From the NCBI GenBank assembly GCA_003439945.1, contig QVRM01001031.1, positions 62,001-126,000 of the forward strand: DNA of 64,000 bases, in the 5' to 3' direction. This document shows positions 32,600 to 43,700 of the stretch, piece after piece. The stretch's first letter is position 1; every line of letters starts with the position of its first letter. The notes beneath the pieces were generated by a model. The model worked only from the letters and a program-made list of their open reading frames with translations. It made no database searches and was not told the origin of the DNA. The DNA is from Dermanyssus gallinae (Eukaryota > Arthropoda > Arachnida > Mesostigmata > Dermanyssidae). The position numbers and the translations under genes are program-made.

Positions 32600-33262
32600 G
32601 TGAAAAGACTCTCTTACGCTTTCACCAGTCTTCTTCTTCCGGCATCTTCTTTTGCCTTCATACTACGTTAAATAGGCTTTGCAGCCGCGTCCCAGTTGTT
32701 GACCGACGTGAGCATGTGTGCGACTAGCTCTCATCGATCGGCGGAATCAGAATAAGGTTCCTCTCAGGCGCCACTGGTTGTCCGTCCGGAATACTGTCCC
32801 ACCGCTTCTGCCACCGATCGAGTGTTACCTCGCGTTCTTCTTCGAGTTCCTTAGCTGGGACATTCTACAGGCGCCGACGTTCGGCTGCCTTTAGGTCCCA
32901 GGGCCTGTCTCTGCGAGGAGCGAGGCCGCCGTACTGATGGTGCGATACCCCCGAATGGTGCGAAGGGCGACGATTCGCTGAACCTTCCTCAAGAGCTTCC
33001 TCGTAGCGTAGGTGTCCATTGTAGGCGACATCCATACTGGCGAGCCAAAAAAGATGATGGATTCGGACACGGACATTAGTAGTTTCTGTCGGCTATCTCT
33101 GAGGCATTGCGTGTTGAGCAACAGACAGGCAATGTCATTAGCCGCCTTTTGCGCTTTCGCGACAGCTATCGTCTCATGAGGGGTTCCCCGCAGTCTCCAG
33201 TCCAAATGTATACCCAGGTATCTTGCCGTGTCCTTAAGCTCAATGTTTTCGCCGGGCAGCGT
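32600..33262 (-). pseudogene. R1-like ORF2 thumb and C-terminal region
   Basis: Minus strand from 33262: GENIELKDTARYLGIHLDW with the KYLG-type box, AKAQKAANDIACLLLNTQ, SESIIFFGSPVW, LLRKVQRIVALRTIRGYRTI and STAASLLAETG. After a frameshift come PWDLKAAERRRL, then a stop, VTLDRWQKRWDSIPDGQPV and ILIPPID. The zinc knuckle is missing. HMLTSVNNWDAAAKPI and SMKAKEDAGRRLVKA form the terminal helix near 32700-32630. It matches the copies at 6.2-6.5 and 7.2-8.3 kb in order. It is inactive, with stops, frameshifts and a deletion of the knuckle. Confidence 0.8.
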
Positions 33263-33363
33263 AGTTGGGAAAATCTTAGGTATTTTGATATGTCCCCCCT
33301 CACTAAAGATATGCCTCACGGCGATCCCAAGAAGGGACACAGGATAGTCTAGAATTAAAAACG
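33261..33363 (+). mobile_element. SINE family copy D, 5'-truncated
   Basis: GTAGTTGGGAAAATCTTAGG then AAAGATATGCCTCACGGCGA and GGATAGTCTAGAATTAAAA (33342-33360) align with the 3' half of copies A and B. It abuts the R1-like thumb region. On the opposite strand its translation (LGIAVRHIFSEGG) reads through into the R1-like frame, so the junction could instead mean that the SINE tail derives from this retrotransposon. Confidence 0.5.
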
Positions 33364-35429
33364 ACCTCCCGAAAAAAAATATTTCAATTTTTATCTGCAG
33401 CAATGACACCAGCTACACAAAAAAGCTAACGACGTGCTTCTAAAAAACAGCAGCATTACATTATAAGTTAGAGTAACCAATATTGAAATATATCAAAAAA
33501 ATGATAGTATTATATTAAAATATTATATGCCCCAATTTAAGTATACACTTGATTTTTAGCTCACCAGCAGTTACTTAATGGCTTTAGAATATTTGTAACA
33601 ATACTTATTTTTAATTTTACAGAATGTGATGTCAATTGTATATCTGTTGAATTTTATTTTCTATTGGATGCAATATGCTACATTAGCCGGCTCGTTTCTT
33701 CTGCACCGATACACCTTGAAATCCTTCTACTGTCGAATCAAATTTGAGAAGCATTTTCCAGCCTTTGTATACGTGTCATAGTCCAGGATATTTCGCGTAT
33801 TTGACAAGTATTCCGTATATAATATATCTTGTAGTGAAAGATACGAATGTACATATGAGTTGAAACTATCGAAGCCATGCACTAAATTAGACGAAAAATT
33901 ACTACTATTTAATTATAATCCAAGTAATCCTTAACGACGCCAGCGTATCAGTGGCCCTTGATATTTCACAGGTAGCTATTTGCTTCTTTGAATACAGCCA
34001 TGTAAAACACAGAAGCGAATGGTACAATGTGCCTCGGTTGGAGCTTTGGTGTATCTGGATGTTGTAATGAGGCGTTGAGGGTAGGGATAGTTTTCTTAGC
34101 ATTAAAGCTTGTTCAATTGAATATGATGAGGAGCTGGGCTCCGATATACGCTTGCGCCCGCTAAGGACATCTTGGCTTTGTCTGGCACAAAATGTTTACC
34201 AATGCCATTAAATGGCCTTATCGTTCTAAAGCCGTATGACCCTTAAAACTCTACTAGAAAGCGACCTCCGGAACTAGCACTTCTGTTTGTGATGACACGG
34301 TTCATTTTCCCACAACCGCAGGTAATATATGAAGAAAGATTAATATCCTAATAGGTATGAAGAAAGATTTTGAACTAGTTTCCCTATTACAATCATTAGC
34401 ACGGCTAAGATACTCTCGTAGTATCACGAGCAAAGGAACAATTGTGGTGCAAGGAAGGTCAACAACAGATAGCGGTTTAACGGGTAGACAACCCAGCGAC
34501 AAAAACGAAACGCTTTTCCGACATTTTTATTACACTACGATACGCGAAGAAAACGGGGAAGCACCCCTATCAAGAGAAAAGCGGACAATGCAGAGTCTGA
34601 ACTGTTTTAACCGTTCGCTCAGAATAAATGCAGTAACAACAACAAGGCCTCAATACATCAACAACGAGCATTAACGAAAATCATCGAACAAATTATTCTT
34701 AAACAACTTAAATTTTTCAAACTACCAATGCAAGTAATAAATATAATACAACGTTATACGTTAGTTGGGACGCTACGTGAGTTCTACACAGGGTAATACA
34801 ACATCTTCGTGCACTTCCTTGAGGGCCCTGCGCGTAGTTCTGCATGAAATGGTTACAGCATCCAGTCAGCACCGTAGAGTTGACAAGCGTCTGCTACCCC
34901 CTCGAATAATGGTGTGAGTGGTAGTGAAATGTATTGTTGTACAGCCTCTGCAATGTTTCTACCTCGGCGGGCTATGGGCACGCGTCGCGCCCACGTCAAG
35001 AGCATTATCTGCTTGGATGCACTGTGCTCCCAAGGTGGTGAATAATAGGTCGTGAGTAGGCCTATAGTCAGATCGTTTTTCTACTCCCGTGCCTTTTTTT
35101 CTATCAACTCAACAGCAAAATTGTGGAGGAGCCCCAAAGTGAGTCATCCCGGCTTGGCGTTGAGCCAAGAGTGTCGTCAGCAGACTGTTTGGGCGCTATC
35201 GTCATGTACGACACTAGCCGGGCCCAGAGCGTTATTATTCATCCACGGGCGGATCGATTATAAGGATAATTCATAGATAGTTAAAATGGCAGTAGCACAA
35301 ACGCCTACAATGTCTACAAGCGCCCGTTGTCAACTATTTGTCCAGTTTTGTCTGACAATTGGTCTCTACCATGTTAACGCAGAGCGCTAAATCAATTAAT
35401 ATGTTAAATATAATAAGGACATGTATGCG
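33364..35429. other. Unassigned DNA
   Basis: AT-rich sequence without a recognised gene. The frame at 34357-34674 (105 codons, +) has no motif. A possible decayed retrotransposon at 34.8-35.1 kb could not be supported. Confidence 0.4.
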
Positions 35430-35455
35430 TATATATATATATATATATATATATA
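35430..35455. repeat. (TA)n microsatellite
   Basis: About 13 TA units shortly before a foldback structure. Confidence 0.85.
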
Positions 35456-35504
35456 CGCGCTCTTATTATAATTTATATATATAAATGTATTTTTAATTTA
35501 CTAA

Positions 35505-35551
35505 AAACAGTTTGTAAAAAATGTCATAAAACAAAGTATATATATATATAC

Positions 35552-35599
<48 letters not shown>

Positions 35600-35623
35600 T
35601 TACGACATTTTTACAGGCTGTTT
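35505..35623. mobile_element. Foldback structure with (TA)n core
   Basis: A 28-nt arm at 35505-35532 (AAACAGTTTGTAAAAAATGT and so on) is repeated in inverted form at 35597-35623 with three mismatches and one indel. The core is almost pure (TA)n (35537-35595). The architecture resembles the 9004-9221 element, but the arm sequences are unrelated. It may be a MITE whose inner part was replaced by an expanding TA array. Confidence 0.6.
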
Positions 35624-37527
35624 ATAGCTATTGTGTGAATTCAAATGTTTGAAAGTAAAACATTTTCAGCCACGGTTTAGTCGTTTAATGGTCATAAATA
35701 CTACCCTGTATTCAGGCCAGCTTCAACTGATGACACGCCTGTATCGGTTTGTGAACAAGTAAGCATACGCCGTCGATATACGACGCCAAACAAAACAAAG
35801 CCCGCAGATAAACTAAATATATTGGTTGGGATCAGGAAAAGCATGCATCGATTAGTCTATGTCGTAATTTGGCTGCGTAATGCGACTATCGTTGGTAAAG
35901 TGATTAAAAGCGAAATCTTGTATGGAAGGAATATCTTGTATTCTAGGCTAGTTGAAATGCCTTTCTGATGCAGAACCGGTCGCACGCACTCCAGATATAA
36001 TCGATGCAGAGAATGGAGTCGTTCCGAGAGTTTGGTTGAACACTTTTACGAACAAAAAGCGTTAGGATCGCGTGTTTGCTGTTGTCTCAAAGTATGGGTT
36101 TTGGCGTGCAAAAAGTGCGAGAACGTCATTACACGCCTTGAGATATTATTAACTAATCACTGATTACGTGTGTATTCTCTTTAAAATGGTTGCTAAGTGT
36201 ATACTATACTAAACGTTTGTTGACGTAAAATACCGCACTGCCGTCTAGATAAATTGGCGTCCGCCTCACTTTTAAAAGATGATCTGTAAGCTGACGCTCT
36301 GGTTAGCATTTTAGCCTCGTTTTAAGTTTACCGTTTTGTGTCCGGATTCTGCTACCTAAACTTTAGCAAAGGTTCTAAACAGTGAGGAGTAGGCGTTTGT
36401 GGATGTAATTCGCAGCAAGTTGCTCACAATCATCCCAAGCCTATAATTAGATTAAGCCTATAATATGAATGAGTGTGTGTGCTGAAGGCGACCAAAAGTC
36501 AAAGAGAAGTCCAGTTGTTTCTGCTCCTTCTCAGTATGTAGTCGTTCGCCAATTGGCACACCAGTTAGCTCGAAGTGCACTGCGTGAGTTGTCACGTATC
36601 TGTATCGAACGGGTAGTAGTATGACATAGATGCGCGAGCCTCGGATGTTTCCTCAGTCCATCGGCTCGAACGACACTACCCAACTTAACGGAGCCATGTT
36701 TGCACTGCGGTATTTCGTTAACGCAACTCGACCAATATGAGGCCAGTCATCACACATTCGTTACGACATACGTAAGTGATCGATCAAATGCCTGTACAGT
36801 TAGATCATTTAGTGTTGCCGAACAATTCTCTACTACTAAATTCGCTACTGTACAAAGACTGCTTATAGCACTGGTGAGATGGAAGGCTTCTGGTCTGCAG
36901 AAGGATAGAAGAAGTTGTTCTAAATTTTGTGCCGCTTCCAGCATCCAGTACGGGACTAAAGTGTCTTAAGCTGCCGCGGGATTTGGCTACCACGTTTCTG
37001 TTCGACCGTGGTGGTGGTGGTGATGGTGGTGGCGGGAGATGCTGCGGCTGCAGCTACTATGCGGATGCCGTTTATACTGTTGTTATTGTGTTGCTGTTCC
37101 ATTCACAGTTGTAACTAGCTCTAACGAGCTCCGTTGTTGGTGTTGCTGGCCAGTACAACTGCTCAGATGTCCTATAGTAGCTGATGTTGCCACCGGGAAT
37201 GTGTTCCATTGCAGCACAACAGCTCGTGCTGGCTGCCGCTACGTCTGATTCTGTCACTGCGTCTGCTTGTGCTTGTTGATCAGCCATGGGAGTCATGCTT
37301 GCACCGTTTCCAGGGAGCATCGAATGCAATTGCTTCCGGCTGCTGAACCCACTATCCGGGGCGCTCTTCCCAGCTCTGGCTCTACGGACCCAACAGCGTT
37401 CCGCTCTTGTTGGATATAAACTCACGAAATTCGTTTACATCGGAATATCAGCAGAAATTTCCGGTTGGATAGTGAAAGGCTTACCTCGTGTCTTCTACTT
37501 CCCACTACTGTTCTAATCTTGTGATCG

Positions 37528-37528
<1 letters not shown>
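35624..37528. other. Unassigned DNA with GGT/GCT triplet tracts
   Basis: No gene is recognised. (GGT)n lies at about 37007-37032, and GTT/GCT-rich sequence at 37075-37155. The frames at 36700-37516 on both strands are low complexity or without motif. Confidence 0.4.

Positions 37529-37592
<64 letters not shown>
37529..37592. repeat. (TA)n microsatellite
   Basis: About 32 TA units, among the longest in the window. Confidence 0.9.
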
Positions 37593-37593
<1 letters not shown>

Positions 37594-37973
37594 CACATTC
37601 CTTTGTTATTATATTGTCGTAGAAATATTTTTTTTAGGAAACCGATACTATTCTGAGCAGCCAATAGAGAGAAGTAAGTTGACTTCATATTAAAAGTATA
37701 CGTTTATAATTGAGGTAATTGGAAAGCATAATTTGCAGGCATTTCAGCGATCGCGCTGTGTTATCATATACATCCCAAAGTGTACACCGAGAAACTATAT
37801 AATATTAAGTTTGTTAAGTAGGTTTTACTTCAGGATACTGCAAGTAACTATTAAAAAAGGAGTGCCACGAGAATACGCAGATTCAGTTCGATCGTAAATA
37901 TGGCAGGGAGGAGCCATTATAAGGAGCTCCACCTTAATGACTTCAAGCACCAATTCGGGTGCATCAAAACGTC

Positions 37974-38444
37974 TTACTGTATATTTTTAAATGTATGGTC
38001 GGACTGAGGATAAAATCGCACAATGCCAGGACAGATACATATGCTGGGTGCTACCAGTGAAGCGGCGAGAAAAACCTCGTTGTTTTTTAGCCCGGTTAGA
38101 TGGGCCGGCGCGTTATCGTTCGGATGAAACCCTCGCCTAAGAGACGCTTTGAGCCCATTCTGGTGAGCGCACTGCAAACTCGTCCTCGTCTGACCACTGC
38201 GAGCTCTGGGACTTGAGCAAAAGGTCATAAACATTTACACCAAATCTCATCGCCTATGACTAGTCTCGAGAACAAAGAAGATCCTCGTCGGTCCTCGTCG
38301 AATTTTATCGGAAACTCTCAAGCCAGGAAAATCCGTATCTCGTTTCCTTTGTGGTGAGTCCGTTTGTGAGACGTGGGTGTGTAGTATGTGTGCACCCAAA
38401 CCCAGAGTCCTCTCGGGTTCATCGCGTGTAAAGGACTTTAACAA
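37974..38444 (-). pseudogene. mariner transposase remnant, same family as 26 kb copy
   Basis: On the minus strand SLFSRLVIGDEIWCKC keeps the first-Asp motif (near 38270), which is followed by a stop. RRGRVCSALTRMGSKRLL and FHPNDNAPAHLTGLKNNEVF keep the second Asp (near 38120-38080), and AFLAAS follows as in the 26 kb copy. The third-Asp motif is readable only in another frame (HPAYVSVLALCDFIL near 38030). The N-terminal domain is missing. The AFLAAS and HPAY wording links it to the 26.1-27.0 kb copy. Confidence 0.7.
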
Positions 38445-39229
38445 TGTGTCTCTACTAGGTATAAATAGCCACGCAAGATAGAATAGATATCAATCCGCTT
38501 GTCCAAGGATGAGCCACTGTGGGCAGGTTAAAAGCAATGTGTTCTAAGGCGGCTAGCGGGGCAATCTTGTTGTTGTCACTGAGAGAGCCGCACTGGCCGC
38601 GGTGCTAAGTTCTTCAGGAGGAGGAAAACGCTTTTTTGCACGCTTCAAATGAAGGTAGTACGAAACGTTACTACCTTCGTAATACGTAATTCGGGAATAT
38701 TGACCGTTCTGTTCATTGTGGAAGTCTACTCTATGCCACATAATGTCATTCTCACCTGAGCACTATAGAATTACTTGAGACTAGCATCTAACATATTGCC
38801 TTGTCAAACTTGTTGTATGCAGACGGGCCCAGAGGGAAGGATAGTCGGCCGGACATCAGTCGAACAGGAAAAAACCGGCAGGAAAAAATGTAGGGAAGAC
38901 GAAACAAGCTGAGAGAAGCCAAAATAAATGTGCCGTTAGAGCAGAGACACCGAGCGACAGGGAATGGTGTCTTCAAAGTGCTTACATAGTGAAGTTATAT
39001 GAATAAATAATAACGTCATTAAATCCCAAAGTAAAGAAAAAAAAATGTGCCGATTAGTTAACAGGTATTCCAGAAAGAAAATCTGGACAGAAGCTTGCAT
39101 TGCAATTCACAGCATGTTTTGTTGCATGTTTTGCTTATTAAGACGTGCAGTGAGCTAGTTGAGACTAATGCGTGATTATCTCTAACACCGACATTGCAGT
39201 GCTAGTGAATCATTAAGCGTCGATCGAGA
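38445..39229. other. Unassigned DNA
   Basis: No gene is recognised. A small hairpin (GAAGGTAGTA at 38651-38660 with TACTACCTTC at 38669-38678) is present. Confidence 0.4.
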
Positions 39230-39480
39230 GCCGCTAGCAGAAACAAACAAACACTTTCCCCTTTTATCAGATACGAGCGACATTTGCAGAGATAGGCGAT
39301 TGTCTTTTCTGCAAGATGCCGTTAATTGTTGCAATTGTTGAAAATGACTAATTATGGACATTTTAAGCTCAATGAGGGATTTTACATAAATTCGCCGGAA
39401 AAGTCGGTCCCATAAAAAAAAATCAGCTAACGAGGATATATCGCCCCACTGGCATTCGAGCTTCTTGATGCTAATCACTG
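39230..39480 (-). pseudogene. Transposase C-terminal scrap (DFFLW type)
   Basis: On the minus strand SLADFFLWDRLFRRIYVKSL and ELKMSIISHFQQL resemble the third-Asp motif and following helix of arthropod transposases with LDFFLWG-x-LK-x-x-VY. The fragment is short. It may belong to the same class as the fragment at 23.8 kb, which carries the preceding domain on the other strand. Confidence 0.4.
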
Positions 39481-39655
39481 TCGCGGATGACCACATTTGC
39501 ATCCGTCCGCCGATTTTATTCAGACTTCCTATCCTGTTATCTCCGTATAGAATATGGAAGTAACATGAGTGTTGTCGTTCGTAATAACACGTTTAAAGGT
39601 TTTAGCAAAGGCCCATGTTCTCTGGTGTGCAAATGTAATTTAACGTATTTACAAA

Positions 39656-39687
<32 letters not shown>

Positions 39688-39862
39688 TATGGGTGTGTGT
39701 GTGATGCTGACAAATTGCCAAACACGTTTGGCAAGCTTATGTGCACATTTGACGTACGGAACAGCTCGATGTACGAAGAAGAAGCCGGCAGCCGAACTCC
39801 TCGTCCCTATTCGATCGGTCAAGTTCAAGTATGTCTGACATAGTTAGTTCTGCCGGCACAAA

Positions 39863-40066
39863 ATGAATCAGTTGACGACAGTTGAAGCCGAAGTCGAACG
39901 GGAATGCTCTGCCAATGAACAAAAAGAAGACAACAGCGACCACGACGACGACGACGACGACAACAACAACAACAACAACAGTAAAGACGAAAAAGCAAAT
40001 AAGAAAAAGAGCAGTAGCCGCGGCAAAAGCAGCAGTAGCAACAAACTGAAGGAGCCGTCACTGTGA
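39863..40066 (+). CDS. Uncertain small acidic/Ser-rich frame
   Basis: A 67-codon frame starting at a true ATG (MNQLTTVEAEVERECSANEQ), followed by poly-Asp, poly-Asn and a Lys/Ser-rich C-terminus. The first 27 residues are not repetitive, which is unusual for this domain. It could be an exon or uORF in a 5' UTR. It could equally be chance plus GAC and AAC triplets. No homology is recognised. Confidence 0.15.
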   Translation: MNQLTTVEAEVERECSANEQKEDNSDHDDDDDDNNNNNNSKDEKANKKKSSSRGKSSSSNKLKEPSL

Positions 40067-40284
40067 CGGTCGCCGCCACGTTGGCACCCAGCGTCCACCA
40101 TCTACGCTCTCTCTCCCTGTCACCCCCTCTCTCTCTCTCCCTGGTTGCTCTCTCTCTCTCTCTCTCTTTCTTTCTCTGTGTACTGTTCCACTGGCTGGCC
40201 GGCTGACGGCCTGGCTGACTGCGTCGGTGCCGTCCCGTTGTCATCGCGTCCTCCGTTTTGCATGTACGACATCTTCGCTCCCCG

Positions 40285-40320
<36 letters not shown>

Positions 40321-40545
40321 TGAACGACAATAACAGCATTATAAGCATGAACAACAACAACAACAAACAAGAACGCCGACAACAACAACAACAACAACAA
40401 TTAGCAGCAATAACAACAACAACAAACAAGAACGCCGACAACAACAACAACAACAATAAGCAACAACAACAAGCAGCAGCAACAACAACAGCAACACAAT
40501 AATAACAGCGACAACGACAACAACAACAACAACAAACAAGAACGC
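40285..40545. repeat. (CAA)n-rich tract
   Basis: A pure (CAA)12 at 40285-40320, then interrupted CAA/CAG runs to 40545. The segment AACAACAAACAAGAACGCCG recurs three times (near 40360, 40417 and 40531), so part of the tract is a higher-order repeat. Confidence 0.85.
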
Positions 40546-40604
40546 CGACGACGACTACGACTATCTGTCGGCAGGAAGGAAGGAAAGCAGTCAGAAACAC
40601 GGAC

Positions 40605-40775
40605 GGACAGATAGACAGACAGACAGACAGACAGGCAGGCAGGCAGAGTCGGCCGATTGATTGTCCGCCGCTCGACCGATTGGCGCCATCCAACAATGCC
40701 GAACCACCATCCGTCCATCCATCCATCCATCCACCCATCCATCCGTCCATCCATCCATCCACCCGTCTATCCATT
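40605..40775. repeat. Tetramer repeats GACA/GGCA and CATC
   Basis: GACA then GGCA units at 40605-40648, and CCAT/CATC units with CCGT variants at 40710-40772. Confidence 0.85.
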
Positions 40776-41108
40776 TAGTATCCCACCCCTCAGTACTGCT
40801 GGCCGCCCGATCTGCTTGTTCGGAGCCATCATCATCATCATCATCATCATCATGATCATCATATTGATCACCATCATCAGTAGCAAGTGCGTCATCGCTG
40901 TTGTCATCACGGCAGTCGTCGTTACTGTCGCCTGCAGCCGCCGCCGCCGCCACCATTATTATCATCATCCACTACCATCCTCCACCATCCACAGCAGCAA
41001 CAACAACAACAATAACAAAAAACGACAGCTTTTCAGAAAAAAGGACGATCGAAAGAAACAGCACCGGTTTCAGTTGTCCAAATATGATCATCCGCAGGCT
41101 TTCGTAGT

Positions 41109-41151
<43 letters not shown>

Positions 41152-41778
41152 TTAATGGATTGGAGCAAATTCATTGGGTGACCTCATCACATCACAACAG
41201 TAATAGTGTGTGACGACGGTTGCAAGTACGAATACAAGTTCACACACAGACACAGCCGTTCGCATACAGCTCGCTCACGTACGCACTTGCGCACCAATAA
41301 ATAAATACATAGACACGAGCGAGCGTACTCGATACCAGGCTGCTGCTGCTACTGCTACACATGATAGACTTTTGTTTGTTTACTCACCGTATACCGTGTA
41401 CACAAGTATTATACGGCATATACGGCATTTACGATACGACAACCGTGCGACCGGGTGACGCGACGACGGCCAGAGAGGGACGGATTAGCAACACACAGGC
41501 AGACAAGGAGAAGAACGAAAAAAACACAACGAAAAAGAAGAAGATCGCACACAGAAATCAGAATCAGCATCATCATCATCATCATCGTAGTCAATATCAT
41601 GCCGTGCGCGCTAATATGCATGCCACCATCATTCGAATGGCATGCAACAGGTAGTCTTAGCCGGCAATAATAAGTACTGCTTTTGGGCCCAGCAGCAACT
41701 GCGGCGCCACTCACCCTACCTAAACGTGTAGGTACTACGTTCAACGGACACGTGAATAAAATTCTTACGAAGTCTCTG

Positions 41779-41838
41779 TGTAGAGTACTCTATGAAGAAG
41801 CGACTCTATGTAGAGTACTTTATGAAGAAGCGACGCTC
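41779..41838. repeat. Tandem 30-bp duplication
   Basis: TGTAGAGTACTCTATGAAGA at the start of a 30-bp unit (41779-41808) is followed immediately by a second copy (41809-41838) with a few mismatches. TAGAGTACTCTA within the unit is itself palindromic. Confidence 0.8.
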
Positions 41839-42784
41839 CTTAATGAGTATTAGGATCACAGCCGCTGTGCGATGCAATGCACACGCGAAAAGCCAGCTAC
41901 TCAATCGCTAATCTTCCTGGGAGAAGTCGGAACCTACCTCGCACGGCCTACCATTAATTGCATTCGCGCATCACGTTTAGTATGCGGTAACCCATTCGAC
42001 TCAACCAAATCGTCTAAAGGGCTGCAAGCAACCACCCTGCGTACCGAACGAATCATGTGGGTGTGTGTGTGTGTATTAGTTTTTGGGTTTTCTTAGTTGG
42101 ACGCGTGGTATAATAGCTCCGCTCTATGATTCGCTGGCTTGATTCATTCTCTGAGGCAACGAAGCAACGGCGAAGCAAAAGGGTGACCCGACTCAACTAA
42201 TATAACGACGTTCTCCAATACTGCGCTGCTTCGACTTCAAGTAGTTCTAAGCGGGGCGTCGTGCGTGGCGTGGCCATCGTCTGTGCAGTGGCTCGCGGAC
42301 AACCGGGTGTCTGAATAGGTGGAGGCCGGCTGATGACGCCAGAATACTGCAGTCGTCTGGCACGACGGCACTGAAGCACAAACGGGGGATCCAATTAGCG
42401 ATGAGGGTCGGGTCATCGAAACTACGTCGATCATTGTACGTCTGTCTGTCTGTCTGTTTGTCTGTCTGTTGTCTGTCCGTGTTCGTGCACCTCGTTCTGC
42501 TCGGGCTTGCTCCGTTTGTCTCACTCTCAAATCGACGACCAACCTCGGTGTCAAACGACGGGCCGTTACAAAGCCCGCATGTGTCTTTCAGGCGACAGTA
42601 CCATCACCACCACCACCTCTACTACCATAGCTTTAACAGCTACAGCAACAACGAACAACACCAACATGGACAACAGCAACAAACATGGATAAAAACAACA
42701 ACACTAACATGGACAACAACAACAACAACACTAACATAGACAACAACAACAACACGGACAACAACAATACAACAACAGCAACAA

Positions 42785-42823
42785 CAACACCACCACCACC
42801 ACCACCACCACCACCACCACCAA
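42785..42823. repeat. (CAC)n microsatellite
   Basis: About 12 CAC units within CAA-rich surroundings. Confidence 0.9.
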
Positions 42824-43700
42824 CAGCAACAACAACATCAAGGGGTATTATCGACCCGCCGTGAGCCCGCCGCCGCGGAAATAGTGGTGAGACGATATTA
42901 TTACTATTAAGGCAATGAGGTAATTAGTCAGATTCGTATGTTCCAAGCAGTCGGTGGGTCAGTCAGTTTCGCTCCCGACATTTCTCTTTCTCCGTTGGTC
43001 GCGCTCTAGCAGCAACAGCAGCAGCAGAAGTAGAAACAGCAACTGTAACAACAACAACAGCAGCAGCAGCAGCAGTGGCCGAATGAATACTTCAGACTTC
43101 TGTAAGCAACAGCAGGAACGCCAACGAGCACCGTTCGTGAAATCCAGAGGCGGCAAAGGCGATGATGATGATGATGACGATGGCATAAATGATGATGGGG
43201 ACAGGGTAAACGATCCGGCGGGCAGCGGGCTGTCATTGATTCAGTGTCGTCGAGCTCGACGTCCATCGGCATCTTGTTCGTCTGTCTGTCTGTTGATCCG
43301 TCATTTCGTAGCAGAAAACACTGACGAAGACAAGCTCATGTTCATCTGGTTCATGTTGTTGTTGTTGTTGTTGCTGCTGCTGCTGCTGCTGTTCTTATTA
43401 TTGTTGTTGTTGCCACCGCCGCCGCTGATTGCTGGTACGACTTGTCGTTTTGTAGTTTTCGTCTTCCGTAATGAGACTTTGCATGATTATGTTGTCCTTT
43501 CGGCGTACTCTTACCATGAGTTGATATCTGTTCAACCACCGCGTGAGAAAGAAGAGTCTACACCCTCGTATGTACGTACAAACGTCGACGTTTGAGTTTG
43601 CAGCAGAATGTAATGGTGAGCTGAAGGTATGCAAAGTATTTGCAAAAATTAGCAAACCTATTATCAAAGCTCGTCGTGTAGAGGGCTAGCTGCAGCACGT

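Larger units (their letters stand above)
39481..43700. other. Triplet/tetramer-repeat domain without transposons
   Basis: A 4.2-kb stretch dense in simple repeats. (TA)n: 39664-39690 and 41111-41152. GAC/AAC: 39945-39982. (TC)n: 40122-40168. (CAA)n: 40285-40320, plus many shorter CAA runs to 40545. GACA/GGCA: 40605-40648. CATC/CCAT: 40710-40772. (CAT)n: 40826-40852. (ATC)n: 41568-41588. TGTC: 42437-42475. CAA runs: 42640-42785. (CAC)n: 42785-42823. CAG runs: 43012-43078. (GAT)n: 43162-43182. GTT/GCT: 43350-43410. Open frames here, including one of 213 codons at 42954-43595, are poly-Asn, poly-Gln, poly-Leu or poly-His and are not credible as genes. The density would suit a long UTR or first intron of a regulatory gene (inference). 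Confidence 0.55.

Noticed and set aside
34800..35060. Possible decayed R1-like fragment on the minus strand
   Set aside because: Only vague similarity over RTTRRALKEVHEDVV was seen. No catalytic or zinc motif supports it.
39825..40774. Minus-strand frames of 177-191 codons rich in Cys, Val and Leu
   Set aside because: They are the reverse of CAA, CAG and GAC tracts, which read as poly-Cys, poly-Val and poly-Leu. They are artefacts of simple repeats.
42954..43595. Longest plus-strand open frame of 213 codons as a gene
   Set aside because: It is driven by CAG, GAT, GTT and GCT runs that give poly-Ser, poly-Asp and poly-Leu. It has no domain, and equally long frames exist on the opposite strand.
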